Assembly: GCA_902599335.1 (NCBI GenBank)
Contig: CACKFA010000005.1
Location: forward strand, 1 to 39,419
Reading direction: 5' to 3'
Length of the DNA stretch: 39,419 bases
Source: an uncultured Pelagibacteraceae bacterium
GTDB lineage: Bacteria > Pseudomonadota > Alphaproteobacteria > Pelagibacterales > Pelagibacteraceae
Positions 1-8,674 of this stretch are shown here, in pieces. Numbering within the stretch: the stretch's first letter is position 1; each line of letters opens with the position of its first letter. Made by a program: the position numbers and the translations under genes. The notes below the pieces were generated by a model, which was not told where the DNA came from, ran no database searches, and saw only the letters and a program-made list of their open reading frames with translations.

Positions 1-20
1 TGATAAATCTTCGTCCATAA

Positions 21-2690
21 CTAAATCATATTCCTTAAAACGTACTGCAGAATACCTCCGTTTTTATAATACTCTAATTCATTTTTTGTATCAATTCTGC
101 ATAAAGTTTTAATTTTCTTTATTTCGCCAGAAGTATATTTAATTTCGACTGTAACTTCATCTGAGGGATTAACTCCCTTTTCTATATTTAGAATACTAAT
201 TAATTCAGAACCAATTAATTTTAAATTTATTCTATTTACATCCTTGATAAATTGTAATGGCAATATTCCCATTCCAATTAAATTAGATCGGTGAATTCTT
301 TCAAAACTCTCAGCAATTACTGCTTTTATACCTAGTAATTTTGTTCCTTTAGCTGCCCAATCTCTAGACGATCCAGTTCCATACTCTTTTCCACCAATTA
401 CGACTAAATCTGTTCCTCTTTTTTTATATTCAACTACTGCATCATAGACAGGAAGAACTTTTTCTTCTGGATATAACTTTGTAAAACCACCTTCTGTACC
501 AGGAGCCATTTCATTTCTAATTCTTATATTTGCAAAAGTTCCTCGCATCATAACTTCATGGTTACCTCTTCTTGAACCATATGAGTTATAATCTTTAGGT
601 AAAATTTGGTGTTCCATAAAATATTTACCAGTTGGACTATCTTTTTGAATGCTACCAGCTGGCGATATATGATCAGTAGTAACCATATCACCTAAAATTA
701 ATAATGGTCTTGCATCCTTGATTTCTTTAAATCCTTCCGGTTTATCTGGTAACGAGTCAAAAAAGGGAGGTTTTTTTACATATGTTGATCCCTCATCCCA
801 ATTATAGATACTGCTTTTATCAGTTTTAATTTTTTGCCATTGTGTTGGGCCCTCAGAAACATTTGAATATCTTTGTATAAACATCTCAGCATTAAGAGAA
901 ACTTTTAAAGTTTCTTCTATCTCTTTATTTGAAGGCCAAATATCTTTTAAAAATACATCATTTCCTTCTTTATCTTTTCCCAATGAATCTTTGTACAAAT
1001 CAACTTCCATATGCCCAGCAATTGCATATGCAACAACTAGTGGAGGTGATGCTAGGTAGTTAGCTTTTATATGTGGAGAAATTCTTCCCTCAAAATTTCT
1101 ATTTCCTGATAAAACTGAAACTGCATAAATATTTTCTTTTTGGATCGCTTCTACAATATTTTCTGGAAGTGGTCCTGAATTTCCAATGCAAGTTGTACAG
1201 CCATACCCAACTAAATTAAAGCCAAGCTGATCTAAATAAATATTTAATCCAGCTTTTGCCAAATAGTCTGTAACTACTTGAGATCCAGGTGCTAAAGAAG
1301 TTTTTACCCAGGGTTTAACCTGTAAACCTTTTTCAATAGCTTTTTTAGCTAATAGTCCTGCCCCAATAAGAACATTTGGATTAGAAGTGTTCGTACAAGA
1401 TGTTATTGCTGCAATTAATATTGAACCATCTTTAATTTCATAATCTGTATTTGTTACTTTTGAAATTGATTTTTCATTTTTATTTGTAGCTTCCTGTAAT
1501 ACTTTTTGAAATGAACTAGGTGCATCAGTTAAAAGAACTTTGTCTTGAGGTCTTTTTGGTCCTGAAATAGTTGGTACAACTGTGGACATATCTAAAGATA
1601 TAATGTCAGTAAATTCTATCTCGTTACTCACCCATAAACCTTGTTCCTTGGCATAATTTTCTACGATATCAACATTTTGTTGATCTCTTCCAGAAAATTT
1701 TAAATACTTTAATGTTTCTTCATCGATAGGAAAAAAGCCACAAGTAGCTCCATATTCTGGTGCCATGTTTGCAATTGTAGCTCTATCTGCAAGAGTTAAA
1801 TTTTTTAAACCCTCTCCATAAAACTCAACAAACTTACCAACCACACCCTTATCTCTTAACATTTTGACAACAGTTAAAACTAAATCTGTTGCAGTGGTTC
1901 CTTCTGGCAATTTGTTTTTCATTTCAAAACCAATTACTTCTGGTATTAACATAGAAATTGGTTGACCTAACATTCCTGCTTCAGCTTCAATTCCTCCAAC
2001 GCCCCATCCTAAAACAGACAAACCATTTACCATTGTTGTATGACTGTCTGTTCCAACTAAAGTATCTGGAAAAAGATATTTTTCTCCTTTAAATTCTTCT
2101 GACCAAACAACTTTTGATAAATATTCTAGATTTACTTGGTGACAAATTCCTGTTCCTGGTGGAACGATTCTAAAATTATCAAATGCCTGTTGTCCCCATT
2201 TTAAAAAAGAATATCTCTCACCATTTCTTTCAAATTCTATATCTACATTTTTTTCAAAAGAATCTGCTTTTGCAGATTGGTCGACTTGTACAGAGTGATC
2301 AATTACAAGATCAACTGCAGATAATGGATTGATTGTATTTGGATCTTTATTTTTTTCTTTAACTGCTTCTCTCATTGCAGCTAAATCTGCAACCGCAGGT
2401 ATTCCTGTATAATCTTGAAGCAAAACTCTTGCTGGTCTATATGCAATTTCAGTTTTAGATTTTTTTGTCTTTAGCCAGTTTTTAATTGCCTCTATTTGAG
2501 ATTTCGTTACACTTAAATCGTCTTCGTATCTTAATAAATTTTCTAGTAAAACTTTAAGAGATTTTGGAAGTTTATTTATTCCTTCTAGTCCATTTTTTTC
2601 TGCTTCATATAATGAGTAATAATTATACTCCTCGTCATTTACTGTGATTTTTTTAAGTGAATTATAAGAATTTTTATTTCCTGGGGTCAT
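21..2690 (-). CDS. acnA: Aconitate hydratase A
   Basis: Aconitase of the TCA cycle, interconverting citrate and isocitrate through a [4Fe-4S] cluster in the cytoplasm. The 889 residues match the monomeric AcnA/IRP1 family (about 890). The three cluster cysteines are visible: C432 in an SCTNTSNP motif, and C498 and C501 in GCTTCIGNSGP. The swivel domain near the C-terminus carries the GSSRDWAAKG motif that contributes to substrate binding. The ATG lies one base after the stop of the upstream lysE-type gene, so the two are almost certainly cotranscribed with csaA. No terminator can be judged because only 20 bases follow the stop. Identity is very secure. Confidence 0.98.
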   Translation of the reverse strand: MTPGNKNSYNSLKKITVNDEEYNYYSLYEAEKNGLEGINKLPKSLKVLLENLLRYEDDLSVTKSQIEAIKNWLKTKKSKTEIAYRPARVLLQDYTGIPAVADLAAMREAVKEKNKDPNTINPLSAVDLVIDHSVQVDQSAKADSFEKNVDIEFERNGERYSFLKWGQQAFDNFRIVPPGTGICHQVNLEYLSKVVWSEEFKGEKYLFPDTLVGTDSHTTMVNGLSVLGWGVGGIEAEAGMLGQPISMLIPEVIGFEMKNKLPEGTTATDLVLTVVKMLRDKGVVGKFVEFYGEGLKNLTLADRATIANMAPEYGATCGFFPIDEETLKYLKFSGRDQQNVDIVENYAKEQGLWVSNEIEFTDIISLDMSTVVPTISGPKRPQDKVLLTDAPSSFQKVLQEATNKNEKSISKVTNTDYEIKDGSILIAAITSCTNTSNPNVLIGAGLLAKKAIEKGLQVKPWVKTSLAPGSQVVTDYLAKAGLNIYLDQLGFNLVGYGCTTCIGNSGPLPENIVEAIQKENIYAVSVLSGNRNFEGRISPHIKANYLASPPLVVAYAIAGHMEVDLYKDSLGKDKEGNDVFLKDIWPSNKEIEETLKVSLNAEMFIQRYSNVSEGPTQWQKIKTDKSSIYNWDEGSTYVKKPPFFDSLPDKPEGFKEIKDARPLLILGDMVTTDHISPAGSIQKDSPTGKYFMEHQILPKDYNSYGSRRGNHEVMMRGTFANIRIRNEMAPGTEGGFTKLYPEEKVLPVYDAVVEYKKRGTDLVVIGGKEYGTGSSRDWAAKGTKLLGIKAVIAESFERIHRSNLIGMGILPLQFIKDVNRINLKLIGSELISILNIEKGVNPSDEVTVEIKYTSGEIKKIKTLCRIDTKNELEYYKNGGILQYVLRNMI

Positions 2691-2691
2691 A

Positions 2692-3285
2692 TTATAAATA
2701 AAAAGTTATTATGCTTGTTAAAAGAAGCAGTGACATAGCATAATTAAAGTAATTAATAAATTTCTGATTTGTCGCGAATTTCCTAAAAAATTTACCTAAA
2801 AAAGTCCACAGAGTTATACTGGTCACTGAAACAATTAAGGCCATAATGATAATTTGAGTCGTATAACTTACAAAGGTTTCTCCTGGATTAATATAAGTAG
2901 AAACAATAATAATCGATGCAATAACCCCTTTAGGATTTAAAAATTGAAAAATAAAAGTTTCATGAAACTTTATTGGATTTTTATTTTTATTTTCCTGATC
3001 AGAAGGTCCTGAAAAAGAAATTTTATATGCTAAATAAATTAAAAATAAAGTTCCTAAATATTTTAATATCTCTTGGATTAAAGGATAAAGCTTAAAAATG
3101 TTTATCAGCCCTAGAGCTAAACACAATAACAAAAAAGGAAATCCTAAAGTTACACCAATTATATGCGGTAGTGTTCTTAGGATACCAAAATTGAAACCAG
3201 AATAGAAAGCAACAAAATTATTTGGTCCAGGAGTGAATGCCGCAACAATTCCAAATAAAGTTATAGAAAGAATTTCAGGATGCAT
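2692..3285 (-). CDS. LysE/RhtB-family amino acid exporter
   Basis: Inner-membrane exporter of the LysE superfamily, which expels amino acids or related metabolites. It has 197 residues and about six hydrophobic segments. The family signature FTPGPNN is at residues 17-23, and NPKG occurs in the second half. The gene sits between csaA (2-bp gap upstream) and acnA (1-bp gap downstream), implying one transcript. Substrate cannot be inferred from sequence or from these neighbours. Length and motif placement are ordinary for the family, so family assignment is firm and substrate is open. Confidence 0.88.
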   Translation of the reverse strand: MHPEILSITLFGIVAAFTPGPNNFVAFYSGFNFGILRTLPHIIGVTLGFPFLLLCLALGLINIFKLYPLIQEILKYLGTLFLIYLAYKISFSGPSDQENKNKNPIKFHETFIFQFLNPKGVIASIIIVSTYINPGETFVSYTTQIIIMALIVSVTSITLWTFLGKFFRKFATNQKFINYFNYAMSLLLLTSIITFYL

Positions 3286-3287
3286 TA

Positions 3288-3632
3288 CTAAGCGATTGGT
3301 AATCCATTTTCTGCTTTTTGAGAGGGATGAACAAGCGTAACCTTGCCATCAGCATCAATTGCTCCTAAAACCAATACTTGAGAAACTATTCCAGCAATAT
3401 TTTTTTCAGGAAAATTACAAACAGCAATAACTTGTTTTCCTTTTAAATTCTCCTCATTATAATAATGAGTAATTTGAGCTGAAGATTGCTTAATACCAAG
3501 TTCACTTCCAAAATCAACTTCAATAACCAATGAAGGTTTTCTAGCTTTTTCGTTTTTTTTAACAGAAATTACAGTACCAATTCTAATATCTACTTTATCA
3601 AAATCATTATAGGTAATTTGCTCTTTAATCAT
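3288..3632 (-). CDS. csaA: CsaA-type tRNA-binding protein
   Basis: Small OB-fold protein of 114 residues, homologous to Bacillus CsaA and to the C-terminal tRNA-binding domain of methionyl-tRNA synthetase and Trbp111. The motifs DKVDIRIGTV (residues 12-21), SSAQITHYY, GKQVIAVCNFP and SQVLVLGA are all present, and the length is that of free-standing CsaA. CsaA has been described as an export chaperone, while the fold binds tRNA; the in vivo role here is unresolved. It is the first gene of the csaA-lysE-acnA run. It is divergent from the M20 deacetylase gene with only 24 bp between start codons. Confidence 0.85.
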   Translation of the reverse strand: MIKEQITYNDFDKVDIRIGTVISVKKNEKARKPSLVIEVDFGSELGIKQSSAQITHYYNEENLKGKQVIAVCNFPEKNIAGIVSQVLVLGAIDADGKVTLVHPSQKAENGLPIA

Positions 3633-3656
3633 AATATAATATAGTGTTTTAAGTTT

Positions 3657-4835
3657 ATGAGTATAGATAACAATTTATATGAAAAATCAATCAAGATTTT
3701 AACTGACTTAATCGCATTTAAAACTGTCTCAGGTCAAGATAACAGTAATTTGATTGATTATTGTGAAAAAATTTTAAATAAAATCGGAATAGATACTTTC
3801 AAAGTTTATGATAATGATAAAAAAAGAGTAAATCTTTTTGGAACTCTAAAAGCAAAAAATCAAAGCACAAAAAAACCAATTATATTATCTGGGCACACTG
3901 ATGTGGTTCCTGTATCTAAAGGTTGGAGTAGCGATCCATTCGTTGCAACTATTAAAAATGATAAATTATATGGAAGAGGCTCATGTGACATGAAAGGTTT
4001 TATCGCATGTACACTTGCTTATGCGCCTATATTCAAAGAAAGTAATTTAGATAGAGACTTACATTTCTGTTACACATTTGATGAAGAGACAGCATGTATT
4101 GGAGCTCCTTTGTTAATAGAAGAATTGAAAAAAAGAGATATCAAAAATGGAATTTGTATAATTGGTGAACCAACTACAATGAAAATTATAGATGCTCACA
4201 AAGGTATGAACGAATACACAGTTCACTTTGGAGGACTCGCAGGACATAGTTCAAAACCACATTTAGGAGTAAATGCTGCTGAATATGCTACAAGGTATGT
4301 TGGAAAACTTTTAGAAATAAGAGAAGAATTAAAAAAAAGAGTTCAAAAAGACAGTATTTTTGATCCTCCACATTCAACTTTATCAATTGGAGGTATTAAA
4401 GGTGGTATTGCTCATAATGTCATTGCAGATAAATGCAGTGTTGAGTGGGAAACAAGACCAGTTGTTAAAGAAGATGGAGAATTTGTAACAAATGAAATTG
4501 ATAAATATGCAAATGAAGTACTCTTACCAGAAATGAAGAAAGTATTTCCAGATTCTTATATTAAAAAAGAAGTGATAGGTGAAGTTGTTGGATTTAATAG
4601 ATTGGATGAGTCTGAGGCATGTGAATTTGTATCAAATATAACTGGTGATAATTCTAGAGAAGTAGTGTCTTTTGGAACAGAGGCTGGTTTATTTCAAGAA
4701 TTAGGAATTAGCACAGTTGTTTGTGGACCTGGGTCTATAGAACAAGCTCACAAAATTGATGAGTTTATAGAATTAAATGAAATGAAAAAATGCCTTAAGT
4801 TTTTAGAAGGTGTAAAAGATAAATCGGTAAATTAA
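3657..4835 (+). CDS. argE: Acetylornithine deacetylase (ArgE-like M20 peptidase)
   Basis: Zinc-dependent M20 deacylase of 392 residues, best matching acetylornithine deacetylase, which releases ornithine from N-acetylornithine. Metal and catalytic residues can be placed: H80 and D82 in SGHTDVVPV, D111 in GRGSCDMKG, the E143-E144 pair in DEET, E171 in GEPT, and a C-terminal H365 in the QAHKIDEF stretch. A dimerisation/lid domain occupies roughly residues 180-290. Related M20 enzymes (DapE, N-acyl amino acid deacylases) share these motifs, so the exact acyl substrate is inferred. The stop shares the palindrome TTAA with the convergent aldehyde dehydrogenase stop. The promoter must be very short, with a TATAAT at 3635-3640. 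Confidence 0.85.
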   Translation: MSIDNNLYEKSIKILTDLIAFKTVSGQDNSNLIDYCEKILNKIGIDTFKVYDNDKKRVNLFGTLKAKNQSTKKPIILSGHTDVVPVSKGWSSDPFVATIKNDKLYGRGSCDMKGFIACTLAYAPIFKESNLDRDLHFCYTFDEETACIGAPLLIEELKKRDIKNGICIIGEPTTMKIIDAHKGMNEYTVHFGGLAGHSSKPHLGVNAAEYATRYVGKLLEIREELKKRVQKDSIFDPPHSTLSIGGIKGGIAHNVIADKCSVEWETRPVVKEDGEFVTNEIDKYANEVLLPEMKKVFPDSYIKKEVIGEVVGFNRLDESEACEFVSNITGDNSREVVSFGTEAGLFQELGISTVVCGPGSIEQAHKIDEFIELNEMKKCLKFLEGVKDKSVN

Positions 4836-6265
4836 CTCCAACCACCTACAGCTTTTACTTCTAAAAATTCTTCTAGGCCGTGTTCGCCTGCTTCTCTACC
4901 TATTCCAGAGTGTTTAAAACCTCCAAATGGTGCATCAACTGCAATACCAGCTCCGTTAACATCTACCATTCCAGATCTTAATTTTCTTGCAACTCTTTGT
5001 ACTTTTTCAGAGTCTTGGGTTTGGATATAGTTTGTTAGTCCATAAGCAGTATCATTTGCAATTTTAATTGCATCTTCTTCTGTTTCAAATGGAATAACAG
5101 ACAAAACAGGTCCAAAAATTTCTGTTCTTGCAACTTCCATATCGTTATTTACATCAGCAAATACAGTTGGTTTGACAAAATATCCTTTATCTAATCCATC
5201 AGGTTTACCTGTTCCACCAGCAACTAGTTTTGCACCTTCATCTACTCCTTTTTGGATTAAAGTTTGTATTTTGTTATATTGAGTTTCTGAAATAACTGGA
5301 CCTATGTGCTCTCCTTCTTTCTTAGGATCGCCCACCTCAAAGTTCTCAGTATATTTTTTTAATCTCTCAATTGCCTCATCATACATCGATTTTTCAACTA
5401 ACATTCTAGTTGGTGCATTACAAGATTGTCCTGAGTTTCTAAAACATCTCAAAGCACCTCTTTCAATAGCTTCTGGATCAGCATCTTTAAAAATTATATT
5501 TGCTCCTTTGCCACCTAATTCTAAGCTTACTCTTTTAAAATCTTTAGCAGCATTTTGAGAAATCAAAGCTCCAGCTCTTGTTGAACCAGTAAATGATATC
5601 ATATTAATATCTGGATGACTTGTAAGAGCATCGCCTGTAGTTGCTCCATCACCATTAACTAAATTAAACACACCTTTTGGAAATTTTACTTCATTTATAA
5701 TTTCAGCAAGTATCATTGATGATAGTGGTGCTAATTCTGATGGTTTTAAAACCATTGTGCAACCTGCAGCAATTGCTGGCATTACTTTTAAACAAACTTG
5801 GTTCATTGGCCAATTCCATGGTGTTATTAATGCACAAACACCTTTTGGTTCATAAATTAATCTTTGGTTAGGAGCGTGTTCTCCTAATGGTTTTTCAAAT
5901 TCGAAATTTTTTAAATATCTGATGAATGATTTGATATGACTTGCTCCTGTTCCTGCTTGTAATTTTGTAGCAAAATCTTTTGGAGCACCCATTTCAAGAG
6001 TAATAGCTTCTGCAATATCTGCCCATCTTTTTTTATAATTTTCATATAATTTTTCTAATAATTCAATTCTCTCCTTTTTAGAAGAAAAAGCCCAAGACTC
6101 GTAAGCATTTTTAGCTGCATTGACAGCAGTATCAACATCAACTTTATTCCCCAAAGTAATTACTGCACAATTTTCCTCTGTAGCAGGATCAATTACTTTA
6201 ATTTCCTCAGAGCTATTTGGCTTAACCCACGCTCCATTAATGTAAAAATTTTTTTTATCTAACAT
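4832..6265 (-). CDS. Aldehyde dehydrogenase, paralog 1
   Basis: NAD(P)-dependent aldehyde dehydrogenase of 477 residues, complete for the superfamily. N151 sits in the TPWNWP motif, the general base E249 in LELGGK, and the nucleophile C282 in NSGQSC. It follows a ureohydrolase gene by only 20 bp on the same strand, so the pair is probably one operon. A 4-guanidinobutyraldehyde or 4-aminobutyraldehyde dehydrogenase feeding arginine or polyamine breakdown would fit, but this is inference from context. It is clearly paralogous to the enzyme at 19308-20738: both start MLDK, share FYING and the same catalytic blocks, and align without large gaps. Confidence 0.9.
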   Translation of the reverse strand: MLDKKNFYINGAWVKPNSSEEIKVIDPATEENCAVITLGNKVDVDTAVNAAKNAYESWAFSSKKERIELLEKLYENYKKRWADIAEAITLEMGAPKDFATKLQAGTGASHIKSFIRYLKNFEFEKPLGEHAPNQRLIYEPKGVCALITPWNWPMNQVCLKVMPAIAAGCTMVLKPSELAPLSSMILAEIINEVKFPKGVFNLVNGDGATTGDALTSHPDINMISFTGSTRAGALISQNAAKDFKRVSLELGGKGANIIFKDADPEAIERGALRCFRNSGQSCNAPTRMLVEKSMYDEAIERLKKYTENFEVGDPKKEGEHIGPVISETQYNKIQTLIQKGVDEGAKLVAGGTGKPDGLDKGYFVKPTVFADVNNDMEVARTEIFGPVLSVIPFETEEDAIKIANDTAYGLTNYIQTQDSEKVQRVARKLRSGMVDVNGAGIAVDAPFGGFKHSGIGREAGEHGLEEFLEVKAVGGWS

Positions 6266-6285
6266 GTTATGACGTTATCCTTTCT

Positions 6286-7245
6286 TTATGATTTTGCAAA
6301 TAAATTTGTTAATTCATAAACAATAGTTGCTGCTGCTAAAGAAGTTACTTCTGCATGATCATATGCTGGAGAAACCTCAACAACATCAGCTGAAACTAAA
6401 TTTAATCCAGATAAACCTCGCAAAACATTTACCATTTCTCTTGTAGTCATACCTGCAATTTCTGGTGTACCAGTGCCTGGAGCAAATGCAGGATCTAAAA
6501 CATCAATATCAATTGATAAGTACAAAGGATTGTCTCCCACTCTTTTGCTAATTCTTTGGGCTATTTTATCGGTTCCTTCTGTTTGAAACTCATCACAATG
6601 AATTATTTTAAATCCAAAACTTTCATCATTTTTAATATCATCCCTACTATAAAGAGGTCCTCTTATTCCTACATGCATTGAAGCATCATCTAAAAATAAA
6701 CCTTCTTCTCTTGCTCTTCTAAAAGGAGTTCCATGCGTATATGGAGCACCGAAATAAGTATCCCAAGTATCTAAATGAGCATCAAAATGAACTAGAGAAA
6801 CTGGACCTTTATTTTTTTTATTAATCGCTCTTAGCAGTGGCACTGCAATTGTATGATCGCCACCTAAACTAATTATTCCACCTACTTTATTTAATAAGTC
6901 AGTTGCTCCTGCTTCTATTTGTTTAATTGCTTCATCAATACTAAATGGATTACACGAAATATCTCCAGCATCAGCAACTTGTTGAATTTTAAACGGCTCT
7001 ACATCATAATTTGGATGATAATTTGTTCTCAAATGTCTTGATGCTTGTCTTATACTTTGTGGACCAAATCTTGCACCTGGCCTATAACTTGTTCCAGCAT
7101 CAAAAGGAATTCCAACAATTGCAACGTCACAACTCTCAACATCTCTTAACTCTGGCAATCTTGCAAATGTTGATGGACCAGCAAATCTTGGAACTTTAGT
7201 CCCACTTACAGGTTGGATTGGATTTTTATTTCGTTCTTTTTTCAT
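6286..7245 (-). CDS. speB: Agmatinase/guanidinobutyrase-type ureohydrolase
   Basis: Binuclear manganese ureohydrolase of 319 residues. It hydrolyses a guanidino group to urea plus an amine, with agmatine to putrescine as the name-giving reaction. All six metal ligands of the arginase fold are visible: H131 in GGDHT, D155, H157 and D159 in HFDAHLDTW, and D246 and D248 in SIDIDVLDP. The YTHGTPFRRA block is typical of the agmatinase/guanidinobutyrase branch rather than arginase. Together with the downstream aldehyde dehydrogenase it could run guanidinobutyraldehyde to guanidinobutyrate to GABA. Substrate choice between agmatine and guanidinobutyrate cannot be read from motifs alone. The 56-bp gap upstream is shared with a divergent gene. 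Confidence 0.88.
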   Translation of the reverse strand: MKKERNKNPIQPVSGTKVPRFAGPSTFARLPELRDVESCDVAIVGIPFDAGTSYRPGARFGPQSIRQASRHLRTNYHPNYDVEPFKIQQVADAGDISCNPFSIDEAIKQIEAGATDLLNKVGGIISLGGDHTIAVPLLRAINKKNKGPVSLVHFDAHLDTWDTYFGAPYTHGTPFRRAREEGLFLDDASMHVGIRGPLYSRDDIKNDESFGFKIIHCDEFQTEGTDKIAQRISKRVGDNPLYLSIDIDVLDPAFAPGTGTPEIAGMTTREMVNVLRGLSGLNLVSADVVEVSPAYDHAEVTSLAAATIVYELTNLFAKS

Positions 7246-7301
7246 TTTTAAACAAAATGTACCACATTCTTTTTAAATCGAATATCATCTAAATTATATT
7301 T

Positions 7302-8024
7302 ATGAAGATTTTTAAGCTAGTTTTAATATCATTTTTTTTAATAACATCAGCAAATTCAAATTCCATTTACAATCTTATTAAAATACCAAATTTAGAAATC
7401 TATGAATTAAAAACTCCCAATAAACTGAAATATTTTTATGCAACTAAACCCTTTAGACTTGGGGTTCAAAAAAACATCTCTTGCATTAATTCAGACAAAA
7501 AAACATATGATGAAAAATATCAAGTTATATCTAAAAATTTAAAACGATATTCAAACGAATTTTTAAGAAAAATTAATCTTAAATATATCGTAATGTGTGA
7601 AAACTTATCTATTTCAGGAATAAACACAGCTGGAATTCCTGATCACGTTATGAAAACATTAATTATAGATTTAAAATTTAATGAAAAATATTTTGAAAGA
7701 GTAATTCACCATGAATTATTTCATATTATAAATGATGGTTTTAAAGACTTATTTGATGAAAATGAATGGAAAAAATTTAATAAGCCAAGTTTTAAATATG
7801 CTGATTGTTCTACTTGCTCAAAAAAATTAGGGTTAGATACTTACACAAAAACTGATGGTTTTTTTACAGAATACTCAATGACAATTCCATCTGAAGACAT
7901 GGCAGAGGTATATTCTCATTTAATAACTGGAAATTATAAAATTTCAGATGATGTAATTCTCAATAAAAAAATTAAATTTATAAAAGATAAATTAAAAGAA
8001 ATTGATAATACTTTTATTTTTTAG
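7302..8024 (+). CDS. Exported putative zinc metallopeptidase (HExxH)
   Basis: I do not recognise a named family. The 240-residue protein starts with a signal peptide (a lysine, a hydrophobic run to about residue 16, then SANSNS), so it is predicted to be periplasmic. A zincin-like motif HELFH spans H137-H141. About 60 residues later SEDMAEVYSHL (E198-L207) could supply the third zinc ligand (E202 or nearby), as in gluzincins. A CSTC pair at C169 and C172 may form a disulfide or bind metal. The gene is followed two bases later by a membrane-anchored cyclophilin, suggesting a shared envelope role. Peptidase activity is inferred from the motif only. Confidence 0.7.
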   Translation: MKIFKLVLISFFLITSANSNSIYNLIKIPNLEIYELKTPNKLKYFYATKPFRLGVQKNISCINSDKKTYDEKYQVISKNLKRYSNEFLRKINLKYIVMCENLSISGINTAGIPDHVMKTLIIDLKFNEKYFERVIHHELFHIINDGFKDLFDENEWKKFNKPSFKYADCSTCSKKLGLDTYTKTDGFFTEYSMTIPSEDMAEVYSHLITGNYKISDDVILNKKIKFIKDKLKEIDNTFIF

Positions 8025-8026
8025 AT

Positions 8027-8671
8027 ATGATAAAAAAAGTTAAAGCCTCCCTACATGAGAAATTAATTTTTATTTTTTTAATAGTGCTTGGAGTTTTTGC
8101 TTTAAGTTTTACAATCGTTGTTAAAAATAAGTGTTTATTTGTAAAAAACTTTGATCCACAAAAAATTAATTTTGAAAAACCAAATAATATTGTTGTGCTT
8201 AATGCTGAATGTGGCAATGTCATAATTGAACTCTATCCTGAGATTTCTCCAAATGGAGTCGAGAGATTTAAAAAATTAATCAATTTAAAAGCTTATGACG
8301 ATATTGCTTTTCATAGAGTGATTAAAGATAAACTGGTTCAGGCAGGTGATCTTGAGTTTGGTAAAAAAGATAAAATAGATTATGGAAAAATTGGAACAGG
8401 TAAATCAGGTCTAGGCACTATTAAATCAGAGGTTGATGCTGAGTTTAATTTTGAAAGAGGTTCGGTTGGTTTAGCTAGAAATTTAAAATATGATACTGAA
8501 GATAGTCAGTTTTTTATTATTCTTGATGATGAGCCGCTATTTGAAGGTGAATATACTCCTATAGGAAAAGTGATTTACGGTATTAAAGTGCTAGAAAAAA
8601 TTAGATATTCTCATAGATCTGAATATGTCCTTAGACCTAATTTTATAAATACAGTTAGGATGCTTAAGTAA
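8027..8671 (+). CDS. Membrane-anchored cyclophilin-type peptidyl-prolyl isomerase
   Basis: Cyclophilin domain protein of 214 residues with a single N-terminal transmembrane anchor (about residues 13-33) and the catalytic domain from about residue 53 to the end, predicted to face the periplasm. The active-site signature is present: F95-H96-R97 in AFHRVI, Q105 in QAGD, and SQFFI at 161-165. The tryptophan that binds cyclosporin in eukaryotic cyclophilins is replaced by a leucine near residue 172, as in many bacterial forms. It is cotranscribed with the exported HExxH protein (2-bp gap) and ends 3 bp from the convergent beta-oxidation gene, leaving no room for a terminator between them. Confidence 0.88.
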   Translation: MIKKVKASLHEKLIFIFLIVLGVFALSFTIVVKNKCLFVKNFDPQKINFEKPNNIVVLNAECGNVIIELYPEISPNGVERFKKLINLKAYDDIAFHRVIKDKLVQAGDLEFGKKDKIDYGKIGTGKSGLGTIKSEVDAEFNFERGSVGLARNLKYDTEDSQFFIILDDEPLFEGEYTPIGKVIYGIKVLEKIRYSHRSEYVLRPNFINTVRMLK

Positions 8672-8674
8672 AAA

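Noticed and set aside
8014..8223. 69-codon minus-strand frame across the metallopeptidase/cyclophilin junction
   Set aside because: It overlaps two better supported genes and has no ribosome site or homology.
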